Part shown: in pieces, positions 16,597 through 26,198 of the stretch
How the letters are laid out: each line of letters opens with the position of its first letter
Position numbering within the stretch: the stretch's first letter is position 1
Origin: HXMU1420-13 sp965601825
GTDB lineage: Bacteria; Bacteroidota; Rhodothermia; Balneolales; Balneolaceae
Direction of reading: 5' to 3'
NCBI GenBank assembly: GCA_965601825.1
Contig: OZ271839.1
Location: forward strand, 1,612,001-1,676,000
Length of the DNA stretch: 64,000 nt
Program-made: the position numbers and the translations under genes
The notes under the pieces: model-generated
Databases searched by the model: none
What the model was told of the DNA's origin: nothing
The model's input: only the letters and a program-made list of their open reading frames with translations

Positions 16597-18627
16597 CTAG
16601 AGAGCGCTTCTTATTTTAGATTCCAGTTCTTGAAGGGTCGTAACTGGTTGATCACAAGCATAATTCTCACATACATAAATCTGAGTTTCATCATCTTTCG
16701 CATTTTGCGTTGAAGTAAAACCTGATATTTCCACTAATTCCTCAGGCCTGTCTTTCCAAAGAATAATCTTATTCGGAATAAATTCAGTTTGAATGAATTC
16801 CTTTAAATTGTTTTCTGGTTTCGAACCTCTCGCAACTACAATTTCTCCTGAATTGTGATTGATAAATTGGAGTGCCATCATACTCATACTGATACTAGAG
16901 CCCGAGCGGATTAAATCAGCAGAAAAGAATTCACCGAGTTGATTGGCTTTTTCTTCATAATCTGTTTGTCCCGTGATTCGCGCAAACTTGAGTAAGCAAT
17001 AAAAACCAACTGAATTCGCAGATGGTATAGCGCCATCGTAAATCTGTTTTTGAAGTCCTAATGGTTGATCTTTTGACTCATTTGTCAAAAAGAAGCCTCC
17101 ATCATGAGAATCCCAAAACCTTTCTAAAGCTCGGTCCAGATGATTTTTAGAAGTGACTAAGTAATCTTCATTAAATGTTGCCTGATACAACTCCAAACCA
17201 GCCCAAACAAGATTTAAATAATCATCTGAGAATCCAGATATGGCTGATTCTCCGTCTTTGTATCGGTGATAAAGATTTAATTCAGATTCTAAATTATTCT
17301 GAATAAATGAATATGACCTTCTAGCAATTTCGATGAACTCTTGATTTTGAAAAACAGCACCGGCTTTTGCAAAAGCAGCTATCATTAATGCGTTCCAGTC
17401 GGTAAGGATTTTATCATCAAGAAGAGGTCGAACTCTCTTTATGCGCTCATTAAAAAGTTGAATTCTAATTTCATCCCATTTCGATTCATGATTATCTAAA
17501 GGATTTGATAAATGAAGTATATTCTGTCCTGTTTTTTGTCGAGTTGCTTCGTCTTCGAAATTCCCTTCATCCTGTACTTGAAAATTCTGCTCTACGAAAT
17601 CGAAATCCTTTAAAAGTATTTCTCTTAGTTCATCTGATTCCCAGACATAAAATTTACCTTCTTCGCCTTCACTGTCAGCATCCTCCGCTGAATAAAAAGC
17701 ACCATCAGAACACATTAAATCACGTTGAATATATTCAGCGATTTCTTCAACAGTTTGTTTAAAAAGTGGATTATTTGTGAGTTGCCATGCTTCTGTATAT
17801 GCCATCATCAACAAAGCCTGATCATACAGCATCTTCTCGAAATGGGGTAGAAGCCATTCTGCATCTGTAGAATAACGATGAAAGCCAAAGCCAACATGAT
17901 CCCAAATACCACCACATCGCATTTTAATTAACGTATTCTCAACAGCATCCAGAAAACGGCGATCTTTTGTAAAATGAAATTGACGAAGTAAAAACATCAA
18001 ATTATGTGGTGAAGGAAATTTTGGAGCTCCACCAAATCCACCAAAATCGTTGTCGTAATTTTGCATCAATTGTTCAGCAGCAAAATCAATGGCTTCAGTT
18101 CCGGGAAATTGTCCACTCAAAAACTCCTGAGATTTTTTAAAACCACTTTTGATCTGATCAATTGCTTTTTGAATCCTTTCAGGTTCATTTTCCCACATTC
18201 CGGTAATTCCCGGAATAAGCTGTCGCATTCCAATTCGATTAAATCGAGCCTCTTTCGGTATATAAGTGCCTGCAAAAAATGGTTCTTTGTCTGCGTTCAT
18301 AATGATCGAAAGTGGCCAGCCACCGTTACCATTAATTAACTGGCATACCGTCATGTATGTTGCATCAATATCAGGGCGTTCTTCTCTATCCACTTTAATA
18401 TTGATAAAATGTTCATTCATCAATTTAGCGATAGAGACATCCTCAAAACTCTCATGCTCCATAACATGACACCAATGGCAGGTAGCATATCCTATCGATA
18501 GAAAAATTGGTTTATTTTCAGCTTTTGCTTTTTCGAAAGCTTCATCACTCCAGGGATACCAATCCACTGGATTATTTTGATGCTGCAGTAAATATGGACT
18601 TTTTTCTGAAGCTAGTCTATTTGGCAC
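16597..18627 (-). CDS. DUF255 (YyaL/SSP411-type) thioredoxin-domain protein
   Basis: 676 residues, the normal length. The N-terminus (PNRLASEKSPYLLQHQNNPVDWYPW) is the family signature. A thioredoxin-like domain with CHWCH (residues about 51-55) is followed by an alpha/alpha-toroid resembling N-acylglucosamine 2-epimerases (IWDHVGFGFHRYSTDAEW, PHFEKMLYDQALL). The family is cytosolic and widespread, and its reaction is not established. It starts 71 bases after the cyclase gene on the same strand; a weak hairpin (18654-18678) lies between them. Confidence 0.92.
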   Translation of the reverse strand: MPNRLASEKSPYLLQHQNNPVDWYPWSDEAFEKAKAENKPIFLSIGYATCHWCHVMEHESFEDVSIAKLMNEHFINIKVDREERPDIDATYMTVCQLINGNGGWPLSIIMNADKEPFFAGTYIPKEARFNRIGMRQLIPGITGMWENEPERIQKAIDQIKSGFKKSQEFLSGQFPGTEAIDFAAEQLMQNYDNDFGGFGGAPKFPSPHNLMFLLRQFHFTKDRRFLDAVENTLIKMRCGGIWDHVGFGFHRYSTDAEWLLPHFEKMLYDQALLMMAYTEAWQLTNNPLFKQTVEEIAEYIQRDLMCSDGAFYSAEDADSEGEEGKFYVWESDELREILLKDFDFVEQNFQVQDEGNFEDEATRQKTGQNILHLSNPLDNHESKWDEIRIQLFNERIKRVRPLLDDKILTDWNALMIAAFAKAGAVFQNQEFIEIARRSYSFIQNNLESELNLYHRYKDGESAISGFSDDYLNLVWAGLELYQATFNEDYLVTSKNHLDRALERFWDSHDGGFFLTNESKDQPLGLQKQIYDGAIPSANSVGFYCLLKFARITGQTDYEEKANQLGEFFSADLIRSGSSISMSMMALQFINHNSGEIVVARGSKPENNLKEFIQTEFIPNKIILWKDRPEELVEISGFTSTQNAKDDETQIYVCENYACDQPVTTLQELESKIRSAL

Positions 18628-18698
18628 TTTGATGAATTATCAGGTTTGAAGGGACTCAAAAATAAGAAGCTTTTGAGTAATCAGATAATTCCGAAAAA

Positions 18699-20552
18699 TT
18701 ATATTACAAGCCTGAGAGGAGGGCGTTCTAACCGGATTTGTTTTACTTTGAATTCTTCGTCTTTGAAGCCTTTTAGCTCAATTTGGTTTTCTTTAACGAA
18801 GAGTGTCTCTTTCTTTTTATTGAGATAGAGCTGTACGTCGGGATGATCAAAAACAGCTTCAGAAATAATGATTTCTTTTTCTTTAGCGATATCAACTAAT
18901 CGAGCGGCGATATTCACCGTTGTGCCAAAGTAATCGGTTCGATCATTTAAATTTACAGTGGTGCAGTCTCCATAATGAATTCCTGCTTTAATCTTAAATG
19001 AATCACCAATTCCGGATGAACCGGTAAAGATTTGCTGAATTCTTTCAACCGCTTTTAGTGCGGAAACCGGTTCTCGGAATACAGCCATCACTGAATCACC
19101 AATAGTTTTTACAATTCCACCACGTTCCTCCGCGATGATTTGTTGGATGATTTTGAAGTGACTCATCACTCGACCGATCGCAAATTCATCACCCTCTGTT
19201 CGATAGAGTTCCGTTGAATTCATTAAGTCGGTGAAGAGCATGGTTACTCCACTCGCTTTCACATTTGTGCCTTCTTTTAATGTTTCACGCGGGAATAATG
19301 ATCGGAAATCATGAGCAGATCCAACTTCACTGGCAAAAGTAGCTTCATCTTTCCAATCCTTCTTTTCAATAATACAAACCTGTTTTTTTGAAGAATTATT
19401 TGCAATAGTAATATTCGGATAAGTTGATATTTCTACCTCTTGTCCTTTGAAATCTTCATCCGTTAAATACAAAGTAAATGTATCATCCGCATCTTCTCTT
19501 GCATGTAGAATTATATGACCTTTGTGATTATGGCTTTTGAATAAGTAAGTGCCTTCTTCTAGTTTGATATCCAGGTATTTGCTTTCACCCATAGTTAAAT
19601 AATGCTGTGAAACTATATGGGCATTCGCATTCGGTTCCCCAAAAGAATATCTACGATTCGAGATTTTTCGAATCAGCGGATGAGGCGTAAATACCATATG
19701 GGTATTAGTGTTGAAATCTAACTCGAAATCTAGATCACACTCTTCACAATAATGAGAAGTACGAATTTCCTTAAGCTTACGAATTGTACTCTTTGGAGCT
19801 TTACAGTTTGGGCAGCATACATCCCAATTGAAATCAAGAAAATCTAGTTTAGCAGCATGGAGGAATACGTTCAGCACAGAATACTTTTTTTCGCCCCAGT
19901 ATTCTGCCAATTGGAAAGGGTGGATTCTGACTAAATCTTCGTCATCTGCTTTTTTAATAAAATTCACCAGATGATTTATAATCCGCTTTCTTTTTGTATT
20001 CTCGATCAGAGATTGAGTAATTTTTTTAATTCTGGATTCAGCACCCCGAACAAGCGAACGATGCGAATTTACTTCGTATCTAAAAAGTTGTTGCTTGGCA
20101 CACTTATCATATTCTTTTAGAATTTTGAAGTAGCGGTATTTTATAATCCGGTCGATATAAAGTTTAGCGAATAAGAATAATTGTTTCTTCGAAGGAGTAA
20201 GCCAAACTCTTGTATTTACAATAGTACCTTCGTTGTTTGGAATTAAATCTACCTGATATTTAAGCTGTTTAAGGACTCCCACTTTATAATTTCGGGTAGT
20301 TCCAAATCGATAAGGTTTTTCCCAGAAATAGGGTTCTTGCTCCCAAAGTGAATAAGAGCTTAAGCGTGAATTTGTTACTTCAATGAATCCTCTAGGAGCA
20401 GTTCTACTTAGTTGAGTTTTTTTAACAGAAGGTGCGCCTAGTAGCCTAAAAATCTGGTTGGTATCTGAGATAAATGGCCACAATTCTTCCGGAGCAGCAT
20501 CAAGCTGTATAGACCAGGTAAATTGTTGTTGTAGATGTCCTTCTTGCTTCAA
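18699..20552 (-). CDS. Class III adenylate cyclase with START-like domain, zinc ribbon and DUF5939-like middle region
   Basis: 617 residues. Residues 5-150 resemble an SRPBCC/START-like lipid- or ligand-binding domain (FTWSIQLDAAPEELWPFI). A helical part leads to a probable zinc ribbon (C247-x2-C250 and C269-x2-C272) and a beta-rich region to about 400. Residues 430-600 form the cyclase: metal aspartates D442 (FTDLMNST) and D486 (GDSVMAVF), adenine-selecting K482 and D540, and N547/R551 in TVNIAARL. All catalytic residues are present, so it should make cAMP. No membrane segment is visible. No CRP-type receptor is encoded nearby. Transcribed divergently from ndk. Confidence 0.9.
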   Translation of the reverse strand: MKQEGHLQQQFTWSIQLDAAPEELWPFISDTNQIFRLLGAPSVKKTQLSRTAPRGFIEVTNSRLSSYSLWEQEPYFWEKPYRFGTTRNYKVGVLKQLKYQVDLIPNNEGTIVNTRVWLTPSKKQLFLFAKLYIDRIIKYRYFKILKEYDKCAKQQLFRYEVNSHRSLVRGAESRIKKITQSLIENTKRKRIINHLVNFIKKADDEDLVRIHPFQLAEYWGEKKYSVLNVFLHAAKLDFLDFNWDVCCPNCKAPKSTIRKLKEIRTSHYCEECDLDFELDFNTNTHMVFTPHPLIRKISNRRYSFGEPNANAHIVSQHYLTMGESKYLDIKLEEGTYLFKSHNHKGHIILHAREDADDTFTLYLTDEDFKGQEVEISTYPNITIANNSSKKQVCIIEKKDWKDEATFASEVGSAHDFRSLFPRETLKEGTNVKASGVTMLFTDLMNSTELYRTEGDEFAIGRVMSHFKIIQQIIAEERGGIVKTIGDSVMAVFREPVSALKAVERIQQIFTGSSGIGDSFKIKAGIHYGDCTTVNLNDRTDYFGTTVNIAARLVDIAKEKEIIISEAVFDHPDVQLYLNKKKETLFVKENQIELKGFKDEEFKVKQIRLERPPLRLVI

Positions 20553-20650
20553 AATTGTTACGCTACTTAAATTCTCAACCCTTATCTTCTTAGCTGTTTT
20601 GAAGAGATTGTCTTCAAGTAAGTGTTACACAATTCTAATATAACTAAACA

Positions 20651-21082
20651 ATGGCAATAGAAAGAACATTAACTATCCTGAAACCAGATTGCGTACGCAA
20701 GGGACTCATTGGAGAGGTCACAAAAAGAATTCAAGAAGCTGGTTTTACAATTAAAGCAATGAAATTGACACGTCTAACCGAAGCAACTGCAGGTGGATTT
20801 TATGCTGTTCACAGAGAGCGCCCATTCTTTGGTGAATTAGTAGAGTTCATGAGCAGTGGTGCTTGTGTTCCTATGATTCTGGAAAAAGAGAATGCGATTG
20901 CTGATTTCAGAACACTAATTGGTGCAACTAATCCAGTTGATGCTGAGCCTGGTACAATTCGTGCGGACTTTGCCGATCATGTTGGTGAGAATATCATTCA
21001 TGGATCTGATTCAGTTGAAAATGGTAAGATTGAAGCGGCCTACTTTTTTGCTGAATCTGAAGTAGTTGCTAACGGTTTATAA
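20651..21082 (+). CDS. ndk: Nucleoside-diphosphate kinase
   Basis: 143 residues, the usual length. It transfers the gamma-phosphate between nucleoside tri- and diphosphates through a phosphohistidine, H117 in NIIHGSDS. The N-terminal ERTLTILKPDCVRKGLIG is also characteristic. Cytoplasmic. It shares a 98-base divergent upstream region with the cyclase gene, which consumes ATP from the same pool; this may be coincidence. A strong terminator follows. Confidence 0.98.
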   Translation: MAIERTLTILKPDCVRKGLIGEVTKRIQEAGFTIKAMKLTRLTEATAGGFYAVHRERPFFGELVEFMSSGACVPMILEKENAIADFRTLIGATNPVDAEPGTIRADFADHVGENIIHGSDSVENGKIEAAYFFAESEVVANGL

Positions 21083-21104
21083 GTTTGACTTGAAACTTAT
21101 TCAC

Positions 21105-21138
21105 AGCCTTGCACTATTTGGGTGTAAGGCTTTTTTTT
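21105..21138 (+). terminator. Intrinsic terminator of ndk
   Basis: AGCCTTGCAC (21105-21114) pairs with GTGTAAGGCT (21122-21131) with one G-T, followed by T to 21138. The next start codon is only 6 bases further, so the namZ-like gene either has its promoter inside ndk or depends on read-through. Confidence 0.88.
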
Positions 21139-21143
21139 GATTC

Positions 21144-22352
21144 ATGAAAAAAAATACTCTATTAGCATTTCTTACATCGTTAATTTTCTTGAGCTGTACT
21201 TCTCTTGCACAAGAAAATTCCAAGGTGAAAACAGGTGCTGAAATACTGATTGAATATCATTTAGCAGAGCTAGAAGGCAGAAAGATTGGATTGGTAATGA
21301 ATCCAACGGCGAGAATTGGAAATGTTCATGTTTTAGATACACTTCTTAATCTGGATATAGATATCAGAGCATTATACTCACCGGAACATGGATTTAGGGG
21401 TGAGTTTTCAGATGGTGAAATTATACAGGATGGAGTGGATCAACAAACAGGCTTGCCTGTTTATTCTTTGTATGGATCAACGAAAAAACCTACTCGAGAA
21501 ATGCTCAAAGAAGTAGATTTACTGTTATTTGATATGCAGGATGTAGGTGCACGATTCTACACATTCAACTCAACTATGAGATATGTTATTGAAGCGGCAT
21601 CTGAGTACGGAATTGAAGTTTGGATATTAGATCGGCCAAATCCGGCTGGTGGTGAATATGTTTCCGGTTGGATGTTGGAAGCTGAGTTTGAATCGATGGT
21701 TGGAAGTCATTTTACTCCGGTGGCTCATGGTATGACATTAGGTGAACTGGCAAAAATGGGTATTGGTGAAGATTGGTATGAGTTAACGAGTGAACCAAAT
21801 ATTCGAATTATTGAAATGAAGGGCTGGAAGAGGGAAATGCTTTGGCCTGAAACCGGTTTAACATGGTATCCACCATCGCCAAACCTACCTACCTTTCAGC
21901 ATGCTTATGTTTATTTGGGTACTTGTTTCATTGAAGGTACTACCGTTTCAGAGGGAAGAGGGACTGATCATCCATTCTTAACAATTGGCGCTCCTGATTA
22001 TATTTTGAATCAAGAGAAAGTGGGTAGTTTAAGCCAGAGGTATTCAGTCGAGATAAACCCAATAGAATTTACACCTATTTCAATTCCTGGTAAATCTACC
22101 TATCCAAAGTATCAGGATGTTGCATTAAATGGGCTTACACTTTCAATCACAGATCACTTTGATGATCCTGTTCGATTTGGGGTGGAACTAACTAATCATT
22201 TTTTGAAAAGTTCAGAATCAGCTGAATATCGAGATTATATGAATTTATTAGCGGGATATGAGTCTACTGCAAATGACTCATTAATTATTAATTGGCAAGT
22301 AGCAGTTGATGAATTTGAATTGAGAAGAAGTACTTATCTACTTTACGATTAG
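21144..22352 (+). CDS. namZ: Exported DUF1343 protein, NamZ-type exo-beta-N-acetylmuramidase
   Basis: 402 residues. The N-terminal signal is either a lipoprotein signal (LIFLSC, cysteine 18) or a cleaved one ending SLAQ. Family motifs are clear: KIGLVMNPTAR, ALYSPEHGFRGEFSDGE, LPVYSLYG, LLLFDMQDVGARFYTF, ILDRPNPAGG, GMTLGELAKM and GLTWYPPSPNLPT. The characterised Bacillus enzyme removes terminal MurNAc from peptidoglycan fragments, so a role in cell-wall recycling outside the inner membrane is likely. The last 15 bases overlap the convergent rlmB gene. Confidence 0.88.
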   Translation: MKKNTLLAFLTSLIFLSCTSLAQENSKVKTGAEILIEYHLAELEGRKIGLVMNPTARIGNVHVLDTLLNLDIDIRALYSPEHGFRGEFSDGEIIQDGVDQQTGLPVYSLYGSTKKPTREMLKEVDLLLFDMQDVGARFYTFNSTMRYVIEAASEYGIEVWILDRPNPAGGEYVSGWMLEAEFESMVGSHFTPVAHGMTLGELAKMGIGEDWYELTSEPNIRIIEMKGWKREMLWPETGLTWYPPSPNLPTFQHAYVYLGTCFIEGTTVSEGRGTDHPFLTIGAPDYILNQEKVGSLSQRYSVEINPIEFTPISIPGKSTYPKYQDVALNGLTLSITDHFDDPVRFGVELTNHFLKSSESAEYRDYMNLLAGYESTANDSLIINWQVAVDEFELRRSTYLLYD

Positions 22353-23090
22353 TTTTTTTCGTTTCCATTCATAGCAAACCAATGCAGCTGTGACAGATGC
22401 ATTTAAAGATTCAACATTGTTTTCCATCGGTAGCATAATAGTATCATCTACCATTTTCATTAATTTTGAAGAAACACCACGTCCTTCATTACCGATAATA
22501 AATGCAACTGGAGAGTCAATTTCTGAATCCCAAATACTTGTATTCGACGAGCTGTCTAGAGCTAATATTGAAAATCCTGCCAGTTTTAAATCTTTAAATC
22601 CCTGTTGTGTTGTTTGAACTCTAATAACGGGAATTCTTCCTGCAGTTCCGGCTGATGTTTTAAAAACGGTTGCATTTAAAGGAGCTTGTTTTTGAGAAGG
22701 AACTATAACTGCTGATATTCCGGAAGCTGCAGCTGTCCTTAGAATAGCTCCAAAGTTATGAGGGTCTTCAATTCCATCAAGCAAGAGGACGGCTGGATTT
22801 TTCGATAAATCAACTTCTTCAACCCATGAAAAGAAATTGGTGTATTCAATTTTACTCAGTTGAGCTACAAAGCCTTGGTGATTTACTTTACCAACTAATT
22901 GTTCAAGTTTTTTTTCCGGAACTGTAACAATTGGTATAAGGTTTGCCTTTATACTATCAGTTAGATTGGAGTAGGAATTTGGCGGAATCGAGTTCCTAAC
23001 AAAAATCTTACTAACTGAGTGACCTTGCGTGGATGCAACTTCAACTACAGGATTGCGACCGTAAACGTAAAAATTCTCAGTTTTTGACAT
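22338..23090 (-). CDS. rlmB: 23S rRNA 2'-O-ribose methyltransferase, RlmB/SpoU family
   Basis: 250 residues with an N-terminal substrate-binding domain (YGRNPVVEV) and a C-terminal SPOUT domain carrying all three motifs: DGIEDPHNFGAILRTA, FIIGNEGRGVSSKL and MENNVESLNASVTAAL. It uses S-adenosylmethionine to methylate a guanosine of 23S rRNA. Assignment to RlmB rather than another SpoU paralogue rests on length and the YGRNPVVE start. Overlaps namZ tail-to-tail by 15 bases. Confidence 0.9.
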   Translation of the reverse strand: MSKTENFYVYGRNPVVEVASTQGHSVSKIFVRNSIPPNSYSNLTDSIKANLIPIVTVPEKKLEQLVGKVNHQGFVAQLSKIEYTNFFSWVEEVDLSKNPAVLLLDGIEDPHNFGAILRTAAASGISAVIVPSQKQAPLNATVFKTSAGTAGRIPVIRVQTTQQGFKDLKLAGFSILALDSSSNTSIWDSEIDSPVAFIIGNEGRGVSSKLMKMVDDTIMLPMENNVESLNASVTAALVCYEWKRKKLIVK

Positions 23091-23105
23091 ATTTTATTTT
23101 AGATA

Positions 23106-23117
23106 AAAAGCGCTTTT
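23106..23117. repeat. 12-bp palindrome AAAAGCGCTTTT
   Basis: A perfect dyad 15 bases upstream of the rlmB start and 50 bases upstream of the small membrane protein gene. The same 12 bases occur inside a longer palindrome at 62428-62443. It could be an operator; evidence is symmetry and position only. Confidence 0.35.
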
Positions 23118-23167
23118 ATGTATAATGAAATTGTTAATAGTCGTTGTTAGTTAAAAAGTAAAAGGAC

Positions 23168-23518
23168 ATGCCCGAGGAACCAAAAGAAAAATATTCCTTA
23201 GTTCAAGAGAATTCGAGTAGAATTGATTTACCTACGCGGCACCTTAGCAGTTTTTCTGTTTTTTTTGATAAGGTCCATTCAATAAATGGTTTACACTTAT
23301 TATCAGCATTATCTCAGATTATTTTAGGTTCACTTGTGATAGCGCTTTCAGTGCTCGATATTATTCAACCTATTTGGGTTGCTTCGATTACAACAGTAAT
23401 TGGTAGTATTGCTACAGTTGCTGGAATGTACTTTCTATACTATGTATTCAGTAGGTCTGATACATTCAATTCATTGTTAAATCAAGCAATCAAACGGGTT
23501 ATTAATAATCAGAACTAG
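23168..23518 (+). CDS. Small two-helix membrane protein of unknown function
   Basis: 116 residues: a polar N-terminus of about 50 residues, two hydrophobic helices (about 52-71 and 79-101), and a short basic C-terminus (NQAIKRVINNQN). I do not recognise a family. Transcribed divergently from rlmB and followed by a 95-base gap before the GDPD gene; no terminator is visible between the two, so they may be co-transcribed. Confidence 0.6.
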   Translation: MPEEPKEKYSLVQENSSRIDLPTRHLSSFSVFFDKVHSINGLHLLSALSQIILGSLVIALSVLDIIQPIWVASITTVIGSIATVAGMYFLYYVFSRSDTFNSLLNQAIKRVINNQN

Positions 23519-23613
23519 AATATTAATAAATTATTAGTTGTTGCCATATTCATGATGGTGTGATTTGAATTTTAGTTATCATTACTAAATTCAACATTAA
23601 ACACTATTGTAGT

Positions 23614-24456
23614 ATGAGATTGTTTTTTACAGCTGTAATATTTGTTTTACAATTATTACCTGGTATTAGTATGGCTCAATCAAACCTTCCAACTCTCCCG
23701 TATTCTGATGGAGATGATTTTGTAGTAATTGCCCATCGTGGGGCAAGTTCTTATGCACCCGAAAATACACACTCTGCATTTAAACTGGCGATCGAGATGA
23801 AGTCAGAGATGATAGAATTGGATCTGTTACTCAGTAAAGATGGTGTGCCGGTTATAATTCATGATGAAGATTTAAGCCGGACTACAGGATTTGAAGGGAA
23901 TGTGAGTGACTACACACTTGATGAGCTCAGAAAACTTGAAACCGGTTCATGGTTTAGTGATGAATTTGCTGGAGAACCTTTCCCAACTTTAGAGGAAGTG
24001 CTTGTCTATACCAAAGGAAAAATTGCCGTAAATATTGAAATCAAGCATGAATCGGTCACAGATATTGCTGAAGGAGGAATTGTTGATAAAGCATTAGAAT
24101 TGGTGAAAAAAGCCGGAATGCAAGAAGAAGTAATTTTTTCCAGTTTTGATTATAGGGTAATGGAGCATTTAAATGTCTTGGCACCGGATATGCCGAAAGC
24201 ATTGCTGTATGAAGAAAGACAGTCTGGCGATCTAAGCCCTTTAGACTTGGTGCAAAAGTACAATGTTGATGCCTTTAACTGTAGTTATAGACAATTAACG
24301 GATGAATGGATTGAGGAATTGAATGCTAATAACATTCCATTTTTTATCTATACAGTAAATGATGAAGAACTGATGAGAAAAATATTCCAGGCAGGGGCTA
24401 AAGGAATTTTTTCTGATAAACCAGATGTACTTATGCAAGTTGTGGAAAAGTTGTGA
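23614..24456 (+). CDS. Exported glycerophosphodiester phosphodiesterase
   Basis: 280 residues with a signal peptide ending ISMAQ. The GDPD TIM barrel shows the general acid/base histidines in VIAHRGASSYAPENT and IIHDEDLSRTTG, the metal ligands in ELDLLLSKDG, and the later VNIEIKHE. It hydrolyses glycerophosphodiesters to glycerol 3-phosphate and an alcohol, in the periplasm here. The late segment FFIYTVNDEELMRKIFQAGAKGIFSD is the usual family ending. It is 89 bases upstream of pyrG. Confidence 0.93.
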   Translation: MRLFFTAVIFVLQLLPGISMAQSNLPTLPYSDGDDFVVIAHRGASSYAPENTHSAFKLAIEMKSEMIELDLLLSKDGVPVIIHDEDLSRTTGFEGNVSDYTLDELRKLETGSWFSDEFAGEPFPTLEEVLVYTKGKIAVNIEIKHESVTDIAEGGIVDKALELVKKAGMQEEVIFSSFDYRVMEHLNVLAPDMPKALLYEERQSGDLSPLDLVQKYNVDAFNCSYRQLTDEWIEELNANNIPFFIYTVNDEELMRKIFQAGAKGIFSDKPDVLMQVVEKL

Positions 24457-24545
24457 GTAACTAGTTCGTTTATATGACTCCTTTGCATTGAACTAGGAGA
24501 GTGAGTGCCCTATATTCATCATCCATCAACATCACTCTTCTATGA

Positions 24546-26198
24546 ATGTCCACTAAATATATTTTCGTTACCGGTGGGGTAACATCATCACTCGGAAAAG
24601 GAATAATCTGTGCTTCATTAGGTCGACTTTTAGTTGCCCGTGGATTACGAGTCACCATTCAAAAATTAGATCCGTACATAAACGTGGATCCAGGAACTAT
24701 GAATCCATATGAGCATGGGGAAGTTTATGTTACAGATGATGGAGCAGAAACAGATCTGGATTTGGGTCATTATGAGCGTTTTCTGGATATATCTACATCT
24801 CAATCTAATAATGTAACTACTGGTCGTGTTTATTTTGATGTGATCAACAAAGAGAGACAAGGTGCATATCTAGGTAAAACTGTTCAGGTAATTCCACATA
24901 TCACAGATGAGATTCAATCTCATGTTTTAAAGCTTGGGAAATCCGGTGATTATGATGTTGTGATCGTTGAAATCGGTGGTACTGTAGGTGATATTGAGAG
25001 TTTACCCTATGTAGAAGCTGTAAGACAACTACGTTATAATGTTGGCCGTGCAAATACATTATCGATTCACTTAACACTGGTACCATATTTAGCTGCTGCT
25101 GGAGAATTGAAAACAAAACCGACTCAGCATTCGGTTAAAACATTATCTGAAAGTGGATTACAACCAGATATTTTAGTTTGTAGATCGGAACACCCGTTGG
25201 ATGCTTCAATTAGAAGTAAAGTAGCAAGATTTTGTAATGTTGAGCTCGAAGATGTAATCAGCTCACTGGATGCGAAATCAATTTATGAAGTTCCTCTTCT
25301 AATGCGTTCAGAAGGTTTGGATCAAAGAGTTATTGAAAAACTGGGAATTGAAACCGATGAACCAAATCTAGACAGTTGGTTAGGATTTGTAGAAGCTGTA
25401 ATTAACCCTTCCCAAACTATAGAAATAGCTTTAGTTGGAAAATATGTTGAACATCATGATTCATATAAGTCAATTGTAGAAGCATTTATTCATGCAGGTG
25501 CAGTAAATGACTGTAAGGTTAAAGTTAGATGGATTCAATCAGATAACATCACACCTGATAATGTTGAAAAGGAGCTTAAGAATATAACCGGAATTTTAGT
25601 AGCTCCTGGTTTTGGTGGTCGTGGTATTGAAGGGAAGTTAACAGCTGTAAATTATGCGAGGGTAAATAATATTCCTTTCTTTGGAATTTGTTTAGGAATG
25701 CAATGTGCTGTTATAGAATATGCACGAAACGTTTGCGGTTGGGATACTGCAAATAGCTCAGAATTTGATCAGGAAACGGAGTACCCAATCATCGATATCA
25801 TGCCGGATCAAAAAGATATTGAGAATATGGGTGGAACCATGCGTCTTGGTAAATATGCTTGTAAACTTTCAGCCGGAACAAAGGCATTTGAAGCATATGG
25901 AAATGAATTAGTGTATGAGCGTCACCGGCACAGATATGAAGTAAACAACAATCTTCGCTATAAGCTGGTTGAAAATGGTATGCAATTGGTCGGAATGAAT
26001 CCTGAGCGAGATTTAGTCGAGATTATTGAATTGGAAGATCACCCTTGGTTTGTTGGTGTTCAATTTCACCCGGAACTTCGAAGTACTGTTAATAATCCAC
26101 AGCCACTTTTTGTTGATTTTGTTAAAGCTAGTTTGAAGTTTGCAAAATCAAATAAGCTTAATAAGAAGAATAAAAAAGAAACTCCGGTTGAGGAGTGA
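24546..26198 (+). CDS. pyrG: CTP synthase
   Basis: 550 residues. The N-terminal synthase domain (FVTGGVTSSLGKG, LDPYINVDPGTMNPYEHGEV) aminates UTP, and the C-terminal class I glutaminase domain supplies ammonia, with nucleophile C in GICLGMQCAV near residue 384 and the H/E pair in VQFHPE near 518. A short basic tail (NKLNKKNKKE) ends the protein. A second ATG four bases upstream is out of frame. The stop overlaps the start of the nudix gene (GTGA), indicating translational coupling. Confidence 0.98.
   Translation: MSTKYIFVTGGVTSSLGKGIICASLGRLLVARGLRVTIQKLDPYINVDPGTMNPYEHGEVYVTDDGAETDLDLGHYERFLDISTSQSNNVTTGRVYFDVINKERQGAYLGKTVQVIPHITDEIQSHVLKLGKSGDYDVVIVEIGGTVGDIESLPYVEAVRQLRYNVGRANTLSIHLTLVPYLAAAGELKTKPTQHSVKTLSESGLQPDILVCRSEHPLDASIRSKVARFCNVELEDVISSLDAKSIYEVPLLMRSEGLDQRVIEKLGIETDEPNLDSWLGFVEAVINPSQTIEIALVGKYVEHHDSYKSIVEAFIHAGAVNDCKVKVRWIQSDNITPDNVEKELKNITGILVAPGFGGRGIEGKLTAVNYARVNNIPFFGICLGMQCAVIEYARNVCGWDTANSSEFDQETEYPIIDIMPDQKDIENMGGTMRLGKYACKLSAGTKAFEAYGNELVYERHRHRYEVNNNLRYKLVENGMQLVGMNPERDLVEIIELEDHPWFVGVQFHPELRSTVNNPQPLFVDFVKASLKFAKSNKLNKKNKKETPVEE

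Noticed and set aside
18654..18678. ACTCAAAA/TTTTGAGT hairpin between the cyclase and DUF255 genes as a terminator
   Set aside because: The stem is AT-rich and no T-run follows on the minus strand.
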